From Betaproteobacteria bacterium (GTDB lineage: Bacteria > Pseudomonadota > Gammaproteobacteria > Burkholderiales > SG8-39): DNA of 34,450 nt. The position numbers and the translations under genes were made by a program. The notes beneath the pieces were generated by a model, which ran no database searches, was not told the DNA's origin, and saw only the letters and a program-made list of their open reading frames with translations. Location: assembly GCA_947467435.1 (NCBI GenBank), contig CANIIA010000020.1:1-34450 (forward strand), in the 5' to 3' direction. This document shows, in pieces, positions 22,952 to 31,562 of the stretch (within the stretch, counting starts at the first letter, position 1; every line of letters begins with the position of its first letter).

Positions 22952-24019
22952 ATGATTTTAGTCACCGGTGGCGCAGGGTTTATCGGCGCAAATTTTGTCT
23001 TAGATTGGCTCGGCGCAATGCAGGAGCCTGTGGTTAATTTGGATCTACTCACCTATGCCGGAAATTTGCATAACCTTGATGCGTTACGAGCTGACGCACG
23101 TCATGTGTTTGTGCGTGGCGATATCTGTGACCGCGCATTGGTTCAAACGCTACTCAGCACGCACCGACCGCGTGCGATCGTGCACTTTGCGGCTGAAAGC
23201 CATGTCGATCGATCGATTCATGGCCCAGATGCGTTTATCCAGACCAACGTGGTCGGCACGTTTTCTTTATTAGAAGAGGCGCGTGCTTACTGGACCGCAT
23301 TATCTGGCAGCGAACAACAACAGTTCCGATTTCTGCATGTCTCGACGGACGAGGTGTATGGCAGCTTAGAGGCGCATGATCCGGCCTTTAGCGAAGCCAC
23401 ACCATATGCACCGAATAGCCCGTATAGCGCCTCCAAGGCTGGCGCAGACCATTTGGTGCGTGCCTATCACCACACGTATGGTTTACCCACCTTAACCACG
23501 AATTGTTCGAACAACTACGGCCCGTTTCAGTTTCCAGAAAAACTCGTGCCGCTGATGATTCATCACGCATTGTCTGGCCAATCGTTGCCCATTTATGGCG
23601 ATGGAAAAAATGTGCGTGATTGGTTGTATGTTGGCGACCATTGCGCGGCCTTACGCGTGGTGCTCGACAAAGGACGTGTGGGTGAAACCTACAATATCGG
23701 TGGGCAAAGTGAAAAAACCAATCTCGAGGTCGTGCATACGTTGTGCGAGTTACTGGAGCAGATGCAACCGCATACAACACGCCGTTATATTGATCTGATC
23801 ACGTATGTAAAAGACCGCGCTGGACATGACCGACGCTATGCCATCAATGCAGAGAAAATTTCTCACGAATTGGGCTGGCAACCCAGCGAAACGTTTGCCT
23901 CTGGTTTTGCGCGTACGGTGCGCTGGTACCTTGAGAATCAAGCGTGGGTGAGCAATGTCACGAGTGGTGCGTATCGCAGTTGGCTCGATAAAAATTATCA
24001 TGCAGAGGCGGTACGATGA
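22952..24019 (+). CDS. rmlB: dTDP-glucose 4,6-dehydratase
   Basis: A 355-residue extended SDR that converts dTDP-glucose to dTDP-4-keto-6-deoxyglucose. It has the NAD-binding [13 protein letters not shown] start, the catalytic triad region STDEVYGSL (Thr132, Asp133, Glu134), and the Tyr158-x3-Lys162 pair in [14 protein letters not shown]. The [20 protein letters not shown] segment is typical of RmlB. GGAAA lies seven bases before the ATG. First gene of rmlBACD; the end overlaps rmlA by four bases (ATGA). This is step two of dTDP-L-rhamnose synthesis, and the intermediate can also feed other deoxysugars. Confidence 0.97.
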   Translation: MILVTGGAGFIGANFVLDWLGAMQEPVVNLDLLTYAGNLHNLDALRADARHVFVRGDICDRALVQTLLSTHRPRAIVHFAAESHVDRSIHGPDAFIQTNVVGTFSLLEEARAYWTALSGSEQQQFRFLHVSTDEVYGSLEAHDPAFSEATPYAPNSPYSASKAGADHLVRAYHHTYGLPTLTTNCSNNYGPFQFPEKLVPLMIHHALSGQSLPIYGDGKNVRDWLYVGDHCAALRVVLDKGRVGETYNIGGQSEKTNLEVVHTLCELLEQMQPHTTRRYIDLITYVKDRAGHDRRYAINAEKISHELGWQPSETFASGFARTVRWYLENQAWVSNVTSGAYRSWLDKNYHAEAVR

Positions 24020-24894
24020 AAGGCATTATCCTGGCAGGCGGTTCGGGTACGCGTTTATATCCAGTCACGCAGGTCGTGTCTAAGCAACTGCTGCCGATCT
24101 ACGATAAGCCGATGGTGTATTACCCACTGAGTACGCTGATGCTCGCAGGGATACGCGAGATCCTAATTATTTCCACGCCGCAAGACACCCCGCGATTTGA
24201 GCAATTGTTGGGCGACGGGTCGCGTTGGGGTTTGCAGCTTACTTACGCAGTGCAACCATCGCCCGATGGATTGGCCCAAGCATTTTTAATTGGCCGTGAT
24301 TTTATTGGTAAGGATGCCTGCGCGTTGGTGCTTGGCGATAACCTCTTTTACGGCCACGATTTAAGTAAGCTCTTACAGCAAGCCGCGCAACGCAAGCAAG
24401 GGGCCACGGTGTTTGCCTACCCGGTACAAGACCCCGAGCGCTATGGCGTAGTCGAGTTTGATGCGCAGGGTCAAGCGATCAGTTTGGAAGAAAAACCAAC
24501 GCAACCGCGGTCACGGCACGCGGTGGTCGGCCTCTATTTTTACGACAATAGCGTGGTGTCGATAGCCAGTGCGTTAAAGCCCTCCGCGCGTGGCGAATTA
24601 GAAATTACCGATTTGAATCGTGCGTATTTATTGCGCGGCGATTTAAATGTCATCACCATGAGCCGCGGCTACGCATGGTTAGATACCGGCACGCACGAAT
24701 CGTTGCTTGAGGCGTCGCGCTTTATCGAAACGATTGAGCGTCGCCAAGGACTAAAAATCGCGTGCCCTGAGGAAATCGCATTTCGCATGGGTTATATCGA
24801 TCGCGCGCAACTTGAGCGTTTAGCTGCGGCGCTCGCGAAAAGCAGTTACGGTGCTTATCTCGCGCAAGTCTTGGCCGAAACCCAGCACGCATGA
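24016..24894 (+). CDS. rmlA: Glucose-1-phosphate thymidylyltransferase
   Basis: A 292-residue nucleotidyltransferase that makes dTDP-glucose from glucose-1-phosphate and dTTP. It has the signature [16 protein letters not shown], then [31 protein letters not shown] with the metal-binding aspartate, [19 protein letters not shown], and [14 protein letters not shown]. Length and motifs are normal. It starts within the rmlB stop and overlaps rmlC by four bases. It catalyses the first step of the pathway and is usually feedback-inhibited by dTDP-rhamnose. Confidence 0.97.
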   Translation: MKGIILAGGSGTRLYPVTQVVSKQLLPIYDKPMVYYPLSTLMLAGIREILIISTPQDTPRFEQLLGDGSRWGLQLTYAVQPSPDGLAQAFLIGRDFIGKDACALVLGDNLFYGHDLSKLLQQAAQRKQGATVFAYPVQDPERYGVVEFDAQGQAISLEEKPTQPRSRHAVVGLYFYDNSVVSIASALKPSARGELEITDLNRAYLLRGDLNVITMSRGYAWLDTGTHESLLEASRFIETIERRQGLKIACPEEIAFRMGYIDRAQLERLAAALAKSSYGAYLAQVLAETQHA

Positions 24895-25439
24895 AAATTT
24901 ATCCGACGGATTTACCGGAGGTCGTGCTACTCGAGCCACAAGTATTTGGTGATGCACGTGGATTTTTTTTCGAGAGCTATAACCAGCGTGCCTTTGCTCA
25001 AGCCGTTGGCGCTGAAGTGACGTTTGTCCAAGACAACCACTCGCGTTCCGCGCAAGGGGTGTTGCGTGGGCTGCATTACCAAATACAACAAACACAAGGT
25101 AAGTTAGTGCGAGTATTACGTGGTGCGATTTGGGATGTGGCGGTTGATTTACGCCGTAGCTCCCCAAATTTTGGTCGCGCTGTTGGCTTTGAGTTGTCTG
25201 AAGAAAAACCACGAATGGCTTGGATTCCTCCAGGATTTGCGCACGGGTTTTTAGTGCTATCCGCTTCAGCAGACGTGCTCTATAAAACCACCGACTACTA
25301 CGCGCCCACGCACGAACGTGTGTTGCTGTGGAACGACCCTGCGTTGGCGATTGCGTGGCCGATTCAAGATATTGATGTGCAGCTCAATGCACGTGATGCG
25401 GCCGGGTTGCCACTCAGCCAAGCGGCGACGTTTGCGTGA
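24891..25439 (+). CDS. rmlC: dTDP-4-dehydrorhamnose 3,5-epimerase
   Basis: A 182-residue cupin-fold enzyme that epimerises dTDP-4-keto-6-deoxyglucose at C3 and C5. It has the N-terminal [20 protein letters not shown], the catalytic-base region [10 protein letters not shown] (His62), the [19 protein letters not shown] strand pair, and the tyrosine region YKTTDYYAP. It has ATGA and GTGA overlaps at its two ends, so it is translationally coupled to rmlA and rmlD. Confidence 0.97.
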   Translation: MKIYPTDLPEVVLLEPQVFGDARGFFFESYNQRAFAQAVGAEVTFVQDNHSRSAQGVLRGLHYQIQQTQGKLVRVLRGAIWDVAVDLRRSSPNFGRAVGFELSEEKPRMAWIPPGFAHGFLVLSASADVLYKTTDYYAPTHERVLLWNDPALAIAWPIQDIDVQLNARDAAGLPLSQAATFA

Positions 25440-26290
25440 ATATTTTATTGCTTGGCGCGCAAGGACAAGTCGGCGCCGCGTTAAGACCGCTGCTGGCGTC
25501 GGTGGGTAAGCTCACAGCATGGACGCGGGCTGATTTAGATTTGCAACAGCCCGCACAAATTCGCGCGCGCGTGCTGGAGGTCAGACCGCAACTCATCATC
25601 AACGCCGCAGCCTACACGGCAGTGGATCGAGCAGAATCCGAACCGCACATTGCACATGCCATCAATGCATCCGCCCCTGCAGTGTTCGCTGCAGTGGCAA
25701 GACAATGCGATGCATTGTTGGTGCATTACTCCACTGATTATGTATTTGATGGCAACAAGACCACACCCTATCTTGAGGAAGATGCTGCGCACCCATTGAA
25801 TGTGTATGGACACACTAAATTAGAGGGTGAACGCGCCATTCAATCGAGTGGATGTCGCCATTTAATTTTTCGGACCAGTTGGGTGTATTCAGCGACAGGC
25901 CATAATTTTTTGCGCACGATTTTGCGCTTAGCGAAAACACAATCGCGTTTGCGTATTGTGGCTGATCAACAGGGTGCGCCCACGGCGGCACCGATGATTG
26001 CGCGACTCACACTGCAGGCGATTCAAGCGGTGCAAGCAGATACCCAACGCGCTGGTTTGTATCATCTCAGTGCAGCGGGGCAAACCACTTGGCATGGATT
26101 TGCGCAAGCCATCGTGCAAGCGGCAGGCGTCGATGTGCCTGTCGATGCGATCACTACCTTAGACTATCCAACGCCTGCACGTCGTCCGGTGTATTCATTA
26201 TTGGACCATCAACGCCTGCGTACACAGCTGGGCTTGAGCCCCACGTCTTGGCAAGCGGGATTAGATGAGGTGATGGCTACGCTGGTTTGA
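25436..26290 (+). CDS. rmlD: dTDP-4-dehydrorhamnose reductase
   Basis: A 284-residue SDR-type reductase making dTDP-L-rhamnose, the last step. It has the nucleotide-binding start ILLLGAQGQVGAAL, NAAAYTAVDRAE, VHYSTDYVFDG, and the Tyr-x3-Lys motif in PLNVYGHTKLEGE. It starts at GTG 25436–25438, overlapping the rmlC stop as GTGA. The 3' end overlaps the convergent GT9 gene by 14 bp, leaving no space for a separate terminator. Confidence 0.96.
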   Translation: MNILLLGAQGQVGAALRPLLASVGKLTAWTRADLDLQQPAQIRARVLEVRPQLIINAAAYTAVDRAESEPHIAHAINASAPAVFAAVARQCDALLVHYSTDYVFDGNKTTPYLEEDAAHPLNVYGHTKLEGERAIQSSGCRHLIFRTSWVYSATGHNFLRTILRLAKTQSRLRIVADQQGAPTAAPMIARLTLQAIQAVQADTQRAGLYHLSAAGQTTWHGFAQAIVQAAGVDVPVDAITTLDYPTPARRPVYSLLDHQRLRTQLGLSPTSWQAGLDEVMATLV

Positions 26291-27320
26291 ACTGTTTGGG
26301 TAGTTGCGCCTCAACCGCTTGCGCGACGGTGGTGACATCTATCTCAGACACCACACCAGACGGCGCAGCGAGCACTTGATGTGGACTCGCCCATGGTCGC
26401 CAGCGAGCTACGGGCGAATCACCAAACAAACAGACGATCGGTACGCGTAATCCTGCAGCAAGATGCATCGCGCCACCATCGCTGCACACGAGCACATCAC
26501 ACACATCTAATGCGCCGAACAGCGCGCCCAGATCCGTGGTCGGTAAGCCCACGATCGACGCCCTTTTGGTCTGCGAGAGAATGTGCGCAGCGAGCGCATC
26601 GTCGCCTGGGTGTTGTGGATGATCTGTTGCGCCAGGCGACCACAACAACAACAGGCGCGCGTGATGGGCCACATGCAAGGCATGAATCAGATCGATCCAT
26701 TGTTGTGCAGGCCAACGTTGTTTGAGTCGGCGTGCGCTGATATGGATGCCGATGACGGGACTCGCCGCATTGGCGGATGTGGTGAGGTGATTGAATGCAG
26801 CGCGTACGGCGTCTGCGGCCTGCGGTGTGGTAACAGTAGTGAGTGCTGGAATAGCACCCTGCACACCCAGGGCTCGCGCTACGCTATGCACCCGTTCCAC
26901 TTCGTGCTGCCCTGGAGCAATCGCATCTGCGGACACAATGTGTTGCGGGGCGATCCATCGCGCAAAACGTCGCCCATGCGGATCATTGGGGCCTGCAGCG
27001 AGAATGACCGTATCAATGTGTCGTTGACGCAAGCGCCACAGCATAGCGATGCGTGCCAGAATCGCTTGCGCAAAGAAAACAAACGGTAGATGTCTAAGCC
27101 ACCTTGGCTGGGCAACCGAGTCGGTCGCTGGTAGATGCTTGCGTTTTTGATACGCAAAGATTTCATCGATATCGGGATTGTGTTGTAACGCTGGTGCGTT
27201 GTAGGCATTGGCTAATACACCAATCCAGGCGTTTGGGTAACGTGCACGCAGCGCAGTGAGTAAGGGTGTCGTGCAGACCAGATCGCCAATATTGTCGCGA
27301 CGGATAATCAGAAATTGCAT
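26277..27320 (-). CDS. Glycosyltransferase family 9 (heptosyltransferase-like)
   Basis: A 347-residue GT9 enzyme starting MQFLIIRRDNIGDLVCTTPL, the family's N-terminal motif. The C-terminal domain has VIGIHISARRLKQRWPAQQW and VLVCSDGGAMHLAAGL followed by PIVCLFGDSPVARWRPW, the nucleotide-sugar binding region. It lacks the four-cysteine tail seen in the two other GT9 proteins of this window. The frame is open to 27431 but that part overlaps waaL; the ATG at 27318–27320 lies 17 bp after the waaL stop. It is probably co-transcribed with waaL and acts on LPS core or O-antigen; donor and acceptor are unknown. Confidence 0.87.
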   Translation of the reverse strand: MQFLIIRRDNIGDLVCTTPLLTALRARYPNAWIGVLANAYNAPALQHNPDIDEIFAYQKRKHLPATDSVAQPRWLRHLPFVFFAQAILARIAMLWRLRQRHIDTVILAAGPNDPHGRRFARWIAPQHIVSADAIAPGQHEVERVHSVARALGVQGAIPALTTVTTPQAADAVRAAFNHLTTSANAASPVIGIHISARRLKQRWPAQQWIDLIHALHVAHHARLLLLWSPGATDHPQHPGDDALAAHILSQTKRASIVGLPTTDLGALFGALDVCDVLVCSDGGAMHLAAGLRVPIVCLFGDSPVARWRPWASPHQVLAAPSGVVSEIDVTTVAQAVEAQLPKQFKPA

Positions 27321-27337
27321 GGTGCTAAAAAAGCAAC

Positions 27338-28570
27338 TCAGACTTGTCGCGTTGAAGTGATTTGAGCTTGCGCCCAACCAAACACCACACCAAGTGCACC
27401 CCAAAACAGCAGCGCACTGCCTCGCACCCACAGCACATCGGTGAAATTGCGAACTAGCATCCCAAGAACAATAGCGAGGATTGCTGCGCCCAAAACGCGT
27501 TGTTGTGCATCAGCGCGCTGTGTGAGTTGTATTCCGGCCAAGAGTAGTTTGGTAAATAAATAGAGTAGCAGGGCCAATCCAATAACACCGGTTTGTATGG
27601 CGGTCTCGATGAGTAGATTGTGCGAGTGCCAGATTAAACCGTTTGAGTCGTAGGCTTGTATCCAATCAACCCGAAAATTGCCGCGACCAAAGCCATAGCC
27701 GACCCACGGTGAATCCATGAGTTGCAGCAAAGCTTTGTGCCAAAGGCCGAGCCGGACATCGCGCGTAATTTCTTCGATTCCACTGCGTTGAGCAGTCGTC
27801 AAAATAAACAGTGCAACACACATAATGACTGCGACAATAAATCCACCTAAGCGTTTCAGGTTGGCCGTGCTTATCGTGCGGAATGATTGCAACTGATTGC
27901 CATAGAGGGCGGCCACCGTAACGATGAGTTGCAGCACAAACCCCAGCCAAATGGTGCGATTTAATGTGGCGTAAGCAGAGAGAAGGATCAACACGGTCAT
28001 CGTCATCACGCTGGCATTCAGTGCGCGCCGCGGCGCTCCTGCGTCCATGTTTCGTTGCCACCACGCAATAAAAACCAGCGGTGCCATCACTAAAAGTACC
28101 GAACTGTGTGCCCCCGGTCCGCCATGCCATTGCTGAATTGCTCTTGGCGTCAGTTGAAAGCCCACCCCAATCGACAGCAGGGTGCTGCAAACCAGACCTA
28201 ACGCAACGATGCCAATCGACCAAGGCAACCCCGCGCGCGACTGGCCTGCGATAAAGCAAGTCCAATAGGCCATGCCGGCATAAATAATTTCGTTACGAAA
28301 CTCTTTGCTCGCGCGCTCGGGTTCGCCCGACCAAAAGATGGATAACCCCGCCCAAATGGCCCACAGCAAAAACGCGATCCAAGCCGGTGGGAGCGAAACC
28401 AGCCGTGCGGTTGCCGCGCTGGGCTGTGTGCCAACTCGCAATAACGCGAGCCCCGTGGCGAAAAACAGCAACAACAACCGTGCCGCAACGGTGTGCGAAA
28501 ACAAGGTCGTAACAAAAAAACCGGCCACAGCCAGATTGAGTAGCAACGCACTGGGGGAGTTTGTACGCAT
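27338..28570 (-). CDS. waaL: O-antigen ligase family protein (WaaL-type)
   Basis: A 410-residue polytopic inner-membrane protein with about ten to twelve hydrophobic segments (for example LLNLAVAGFFVTTLFSHTVA and FIVAVIMCVALFILTTA). A large periplasmic loop contains VGYGFGRGNFRVDW and LIWHSHNLLIETAIQTGVIG, the conserved Wzy_C/WaaL loop with its functional histidine. WaaL joins undecaprenyl-linked O-antigen to lipid A–core. Wzy polymerases share this domain; the neighbouring core genes and msbA favour a ligase but do not prove it. It is divergent from msbA. TAGAAT lies five bases before the ATG and no Shine-Dalgarno sequence is visible. Confidence 0.8.
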   Translation of the reverse strand: MRTNSPSALLLNLAVAGFFVTTLFSHTVAARLLLLFFATGLALLRVGTQPSAATARLVSLPPAWIAFLLWAIWAGLSIFWSGEPERASKEFRNEIIYAGMAYWTCFIAGQSRAGLPWSIGIVALGLVCSTLLSIGVGFQLTPRAIQQWHGGPGAHSSVLLVMAPLVFIAWWQRNMDAGAPRRALNASVMTMTVLILLSAYATLNRTIWLGFVLQLIVTVAALYGNQLQSFRTISTANLKRLGGFIVAVIMCVALFILTTAQRSGIEEITRDVRLGLWHKALLQLMDSPWVGYGFGRGNFRVDWIQAYDSNGLIWHSHNLLIETAIQTGVIGLALLLYLFTKLLLAGIQLTQRADAQQRVLGAAILAIVLGMLVRNFTDVLWVRGSALLFWGALGVVFGWAQAQITSTRQV

Positions 28571-28575
28571 CCGCT

Positions 28576-28581
28576 ATTCTA
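28576..28581 (-). promoter_or_regulatory. Candidate -10 element for waaL
   Basis: The minus strand reads TAGAAT, five bases before the waaL ATG. The hexamer 17 bp upstream (TTCGAG) is a weak -35. Use of this site would give a leaderless or nearly leaderless mRNA. Confidence 0.35.
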
Positions 28582-28611
28582 TCCAGCACCACGGCGCTCT
28601 CGAAAAACATT

Positions 28612-28617
28612 TATAAT
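28612..28617 (+). promoter_or_regulatory. Candidate -10 element for msbA
   Basis: A perfect TATAAT 42 bases before the chosen msbA start, in the 89-bp gap shared with the divergent waaL. The -35 position is poor. Transcription would start near 28625. Confidence 0.4.
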
Positions 28618-28659
28618 TCAAGGCTATGTGTGATTTCAACACGCGCGTTCGCCGACCAA

Positions 28660-30438
28660 ATGTTCTGGGGCGGTGTTTTGGCTGAGCGCAGCAGCCGCGA
28701 TTTGTATATTCGCTTACTCGGCTATGTGCGGCCGCATTGGCGTGTGTTTGCCGTGTCGTTACTGACCATGGTGCTCACGGGCGCCACCGAGCCGCTGTTT
28801 CCTGCGTTGATGAAGCCTTTGCTCGATGGCAGTTTCTTGAGCCAACAAACAACCAATCTGTACTTAATCCCTGCCGCGGTCATCGGCATTTTTATGTTGC
28901 GTGGTGTTCTGACCTTTGTATCTTCGTATACCTTAGGTTGGGTAACAAATCGCATGCTGTCGGATATTCGTTCCTCGATGTTTGCGCAAATGATGATCCA
29001 ACCCATGTGGTACTTCGATCGCCAATCCGCCGGCGTGTTGATGTCCAAGGTCACCAATGATGTTGGCGCAATGATTGGTGCGGCCACCACCGTATTGACG
29101 GTACTGGTGCGTGAATCGATCAAGGTGATAGCGCTATTGGGGTGGTTGTTTTATCTGAATTGGAAGCTGACGCTTATTGCGTTAATCGTCGCGCCTGCGA
29201 TGGGGTTTGCTGTGCGAATTTTTTCGCGCCGTCTACGTCAGATGAGCCATGAATCCATGCGTGCTATGGGGCAACTGACGCAAGTCCTAGAAGAGTCGAT
29301 TGCGTGCCAAAAAGTCGTTAAGGTGTTCGGTGGGCAAGCGCATGAGGCGCAGCGCTTTAACCGTGTCAGTGAATCCTTGCGTGGGTTCAATATGCGTCAA
29401 GCCATTGCTGCAGGGGCCACGGTACCGATCTCGCAATTGGTGGCCTCGATTGCGTTGGCTGTGATCATCGCAATTGCCGTATCAGAGGCCGCAGCGAATA
29501 CGCTCACAGTGGGCGAATTTGTTTCATTCGTGACGGCGATGTTGATGTTGCTCACGCCGCTCAAACATTTAGCTGATGTCAATGCGCCCTTACAACGCGG
29601 CTTGGCTTCTGCCGATAGCGTGTTTGATGTGCTGGACGCCCCACCAGAGCAAGACACGGGGCGCATTCAATTGCAACGCGTGAGCGGACGCATTGAGTTT
29701 CGTGCTGTGTCCTACACCTATCCAGAAGCCAATCGACGAGCGCTCGATGAAGTCAACTTGGTGATCGAGCCAGGACAAACGGTCGCCTTAGTCGGCCCCT
29801 CGGGCGGTGGTAAGTCCACCTTAGTGAATTTACTACCGCGGTTTTATCAGCCAAGTAGCGGCCAGGTGTTGATCGATGGTGTGGATTATCGCGATACGAG
29901 CTTACTTAGTCTGCGCGCCAATATTGCCCTGGTGAGTCAAGACGTCGCGTTGTTTAATGAAACGGTGGCAGCCAATATTGCCTACGGACGCCGATCTGAA
30001 GTGAGCCATCAGGCCATTGAAGCAGCAGCTGAAGCGGCGCATGCGCTGGAGTTTATTCGAGAAATGCCCCAGGGCTTTGATACGGTCATCGGGGATAACG
30101 GCGTACGTTTGTCCGGTGGACAACGTCAGCGACTAGCGATTGCGCGTGCGTTATTAAAGGACGCGCCAATTCTTTTGCTCGATGAGGCAACCTCGGCCTT
30201 AGACAGCGAATCCGAGCGTCACGTACAGGCGGCGTTAGCCACATTGATGCGCGGTCGTACAACCATCGTGATTGCGCACCGGCTGTCCACGATTGAGGGC
30301 GCCGATCGCATTGTTGCCTTACAGCGTGGCCGGATTATAGAAACCGGAAGCCACGCTGAGTTGATGGCGGTTGATGGTTTGTACGCGCGGTTATATCGCA
30401 TCCAGTTCGCGCTCGAACCAGACACGGCTGATCAATGA
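28660..30438 (+). CDS. msbA: Lipid A export ABC transporter MsbA (fused permease/ATPase)
   Basis: A 592-residue half-transporter that flips lipid A–core across the inner membrane as a homodimer. The N-terminal membrane domain has six hydrophobic segments and the motifs TGATEPLFPALMKPLLDGSF and MMIQPMWYFDRQSAGVLMS, close to known MsbA. The ATPase domain has Walker A GPSGGGKS (about residues 380–387), signature LSGGQRQRLAIARAL (about 483) and Walker B ILLLDEATSALDSES (about 505), then the H-loop VIAHRLS. The frame is open from 28561, but the ATG at 28660 is the first well-placed start; it has no strong ribosome binding site. The following GT4 gene overlaps its stop by ATGA. Context with LPS glycosyltransferases supports MsbA over other ABC exporters. 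Confidence 0.93.
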   Translation: MFWGGVLAERSSRDLYIRLLGYVRPHWRVFAVSLLTMVLTGATEPLFPALMKPLLDGSFLSQQTTNLYLIPAAVIGIFMLRGVLTFVSSYTLGWVTNRMLSDIRSSMFAQMMIQPMWYFDRQSAGVLMSKVTNDVGAMIGAATTVLTVLVRESIKVIALLGWLFYLNWKLTLIALIVAPAMGFAVRIFSRRLRQMSHESMRAMGQLTQVLEESIACQKVVKVFGGQAHEAQRFNRVSESLRGFNMRQAIAAGATVPISQLVASIALAVIIAIAVSEAAANTLTVGEFVSFVTAMLMLLTPLKHLADVNAPLQRGLASADSVFDVLDAPPEQDTGRIQLQRVSGRIEFRAVSYTYPEANRRALDEVNLVIEPGQTVALVGPSGGGKSTLVNLLPRFYQPSSGQVLIDGVDYRDTSLLSLRANIALVSQDVALFNETVAANIAYGRRSEVSHQAIEAAAEAAHALEFIREMPQGFDTVIGDNGVRLSGGQRQRLAIARALLKDAPILLLDEATSALDSESERHVQAALATLMRGRTTIVIAHRLSTIEGADRIVALQRGRIIETGSHAELMAVDGLYARLYRIQFALEPDTADQ

Positions 30439-31550
30439 ATCATCTTTCAGTGCTACACACCGAGTCTTCGTGTGGTTGGGGCGGTCAAGAGTTACGCGTG
30501 TTAAACGAAGCGCAAGGCTTGATCGAGCGTGGACATCAAGTGTGTATCGCAGCACCCGAAGAGTCGCGTATTTATCAAGAGGCCGGGCGACGCAAGCTGC
30601 CAAGAATTGCTGCATCGATTCGTCGAAAAAATTTGCAGGGACTCTGTGCGATGCGTCGTGTGTTACGCGCGCAGCATTGGGATGTGGTGAACACGCACAG
30701 CTCGACCGACAGTTGGTTGACCGCGCTAGCGCGCGCGAGCTTTATTCAAGGCCAACAACCTGCCTTGGTACGTACGCGACATATCTCAGCCCCGATCCCA
30801 AATAACGCAGCAACGCATTGGTTATATCGTAGTGCGAGCGCGCATGTGGTGACCACTGGTGAGGCCTTACGCCAACAAGTGATGACACAAACCGGCCTCA
30901 CGGCAGACCGTGTCACATCAGTACCAACAGGGATTGATCTGCTGCACTTCCAACCCGGTGATCGCGCGGTTGCGCGAGCCGCGTTGGGTTTGTCATCGCA
31001 ATCTTTCATTGTCGGCATTGTCGCCACGCTACGCAGTTGGAAGGGGCATCGATACTTAGTGGATGCCATTGCTGCGTTACCAGATCCGCAGGTGCAGCTA
31101 GTGATTGTTGGTGACGGACCTGGCCGAGAACCACTACGTGCACAAATAGCTGCACTGAATATACAAGAACGCGTGATGATGGTGGGCCATCAAGATAACG
31201 TGGTGCCATGGTTACAAGCCATGGATGTGTTTGTGTTGCCATCGTATGCCAATGAAGGCGTGCCGCAAGCCATCATGCAAGCCATGGCGTGTGGTGTACC
31301 GGTGATCACCACTGCGGTGGGGGCAATTGGCGAGATTGCCCAACATGAACAGACTGCGTTAGTGATTGCACCAGAAAGCGTGAACGCCATATTAAGTATT
31401 CTGGTGCGCGCAATGAAAGAGCCTGCGCTGATTGCCCGCTTAGCTACGGACGCATTACAGCTAGCGCGAGAAAAATTTACTGTACAGCGAATGGCTGCAG
31501 CGATGGAGCAGGTGTTTAGATCGGCATCTAACCAGGCGCGACAGCGTTAA
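30435..31550 (+). CDS. Glycosyltransferase family 4
   Basis: A 371-residue GT4 enzyme. The N-terminal motif is SVLHTESSCGWGGQELRVLN (glycine loop), and the acceptor domain contains VVNTHSSTDSWLTALARAS. The donor domain has VPTGIDLLHFQPG, GIVATLRSWKGHRYLVDAIA and VLPSYANEGVPQAIMQAMA, the last carrying the E-x7-type nucleotide-sugar motif. It is coupled to msbA by ATGA. It probably adds a sugar to LPS core or O-unit in the cytoplasm; the specific sugar is not determinable. Confidence 0.9.
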   Translation: MNHLSVLHTESSCGWGGQELRVLNEAQGLIERGHQVCIAAPEESRIYQEAGRRKLPRIAASIRRKNLQGLCAMRRVLRAQHWDVVNTHSSTDSWLTALARASFIQGQQPALVRTRHISAPIPNNAATHWLYRSASAHVVTTGEALRQQVMTQTGLTADRVTSVPTGIDLLHFQPGDRAVARAALGLSSQSFIVGIVATLRSWKGHRYLVDAIAALPDPQVQLVIVGDGPGREPLRAQIAALNIQERVMMVGHQDNVVPWLQAMDVFVLPSYANEGVPQAIMQAMACGVPVITTAVGAIGEIAQHEQTALVIAPESVNAILSILVRAMKEPALIARLATDALQLAREKFTVQRMAAAMEQVFRSASNQARQR

Positions 31551-31562
31551 GCGAGCGCGCGC

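Noticed and set aside
27666..28265. A 199-codon frame inside waaL
   Set aside because: It is an alternative frame of the same strand without membrane segments or family motifs, while the waaL frame is clearly coding.
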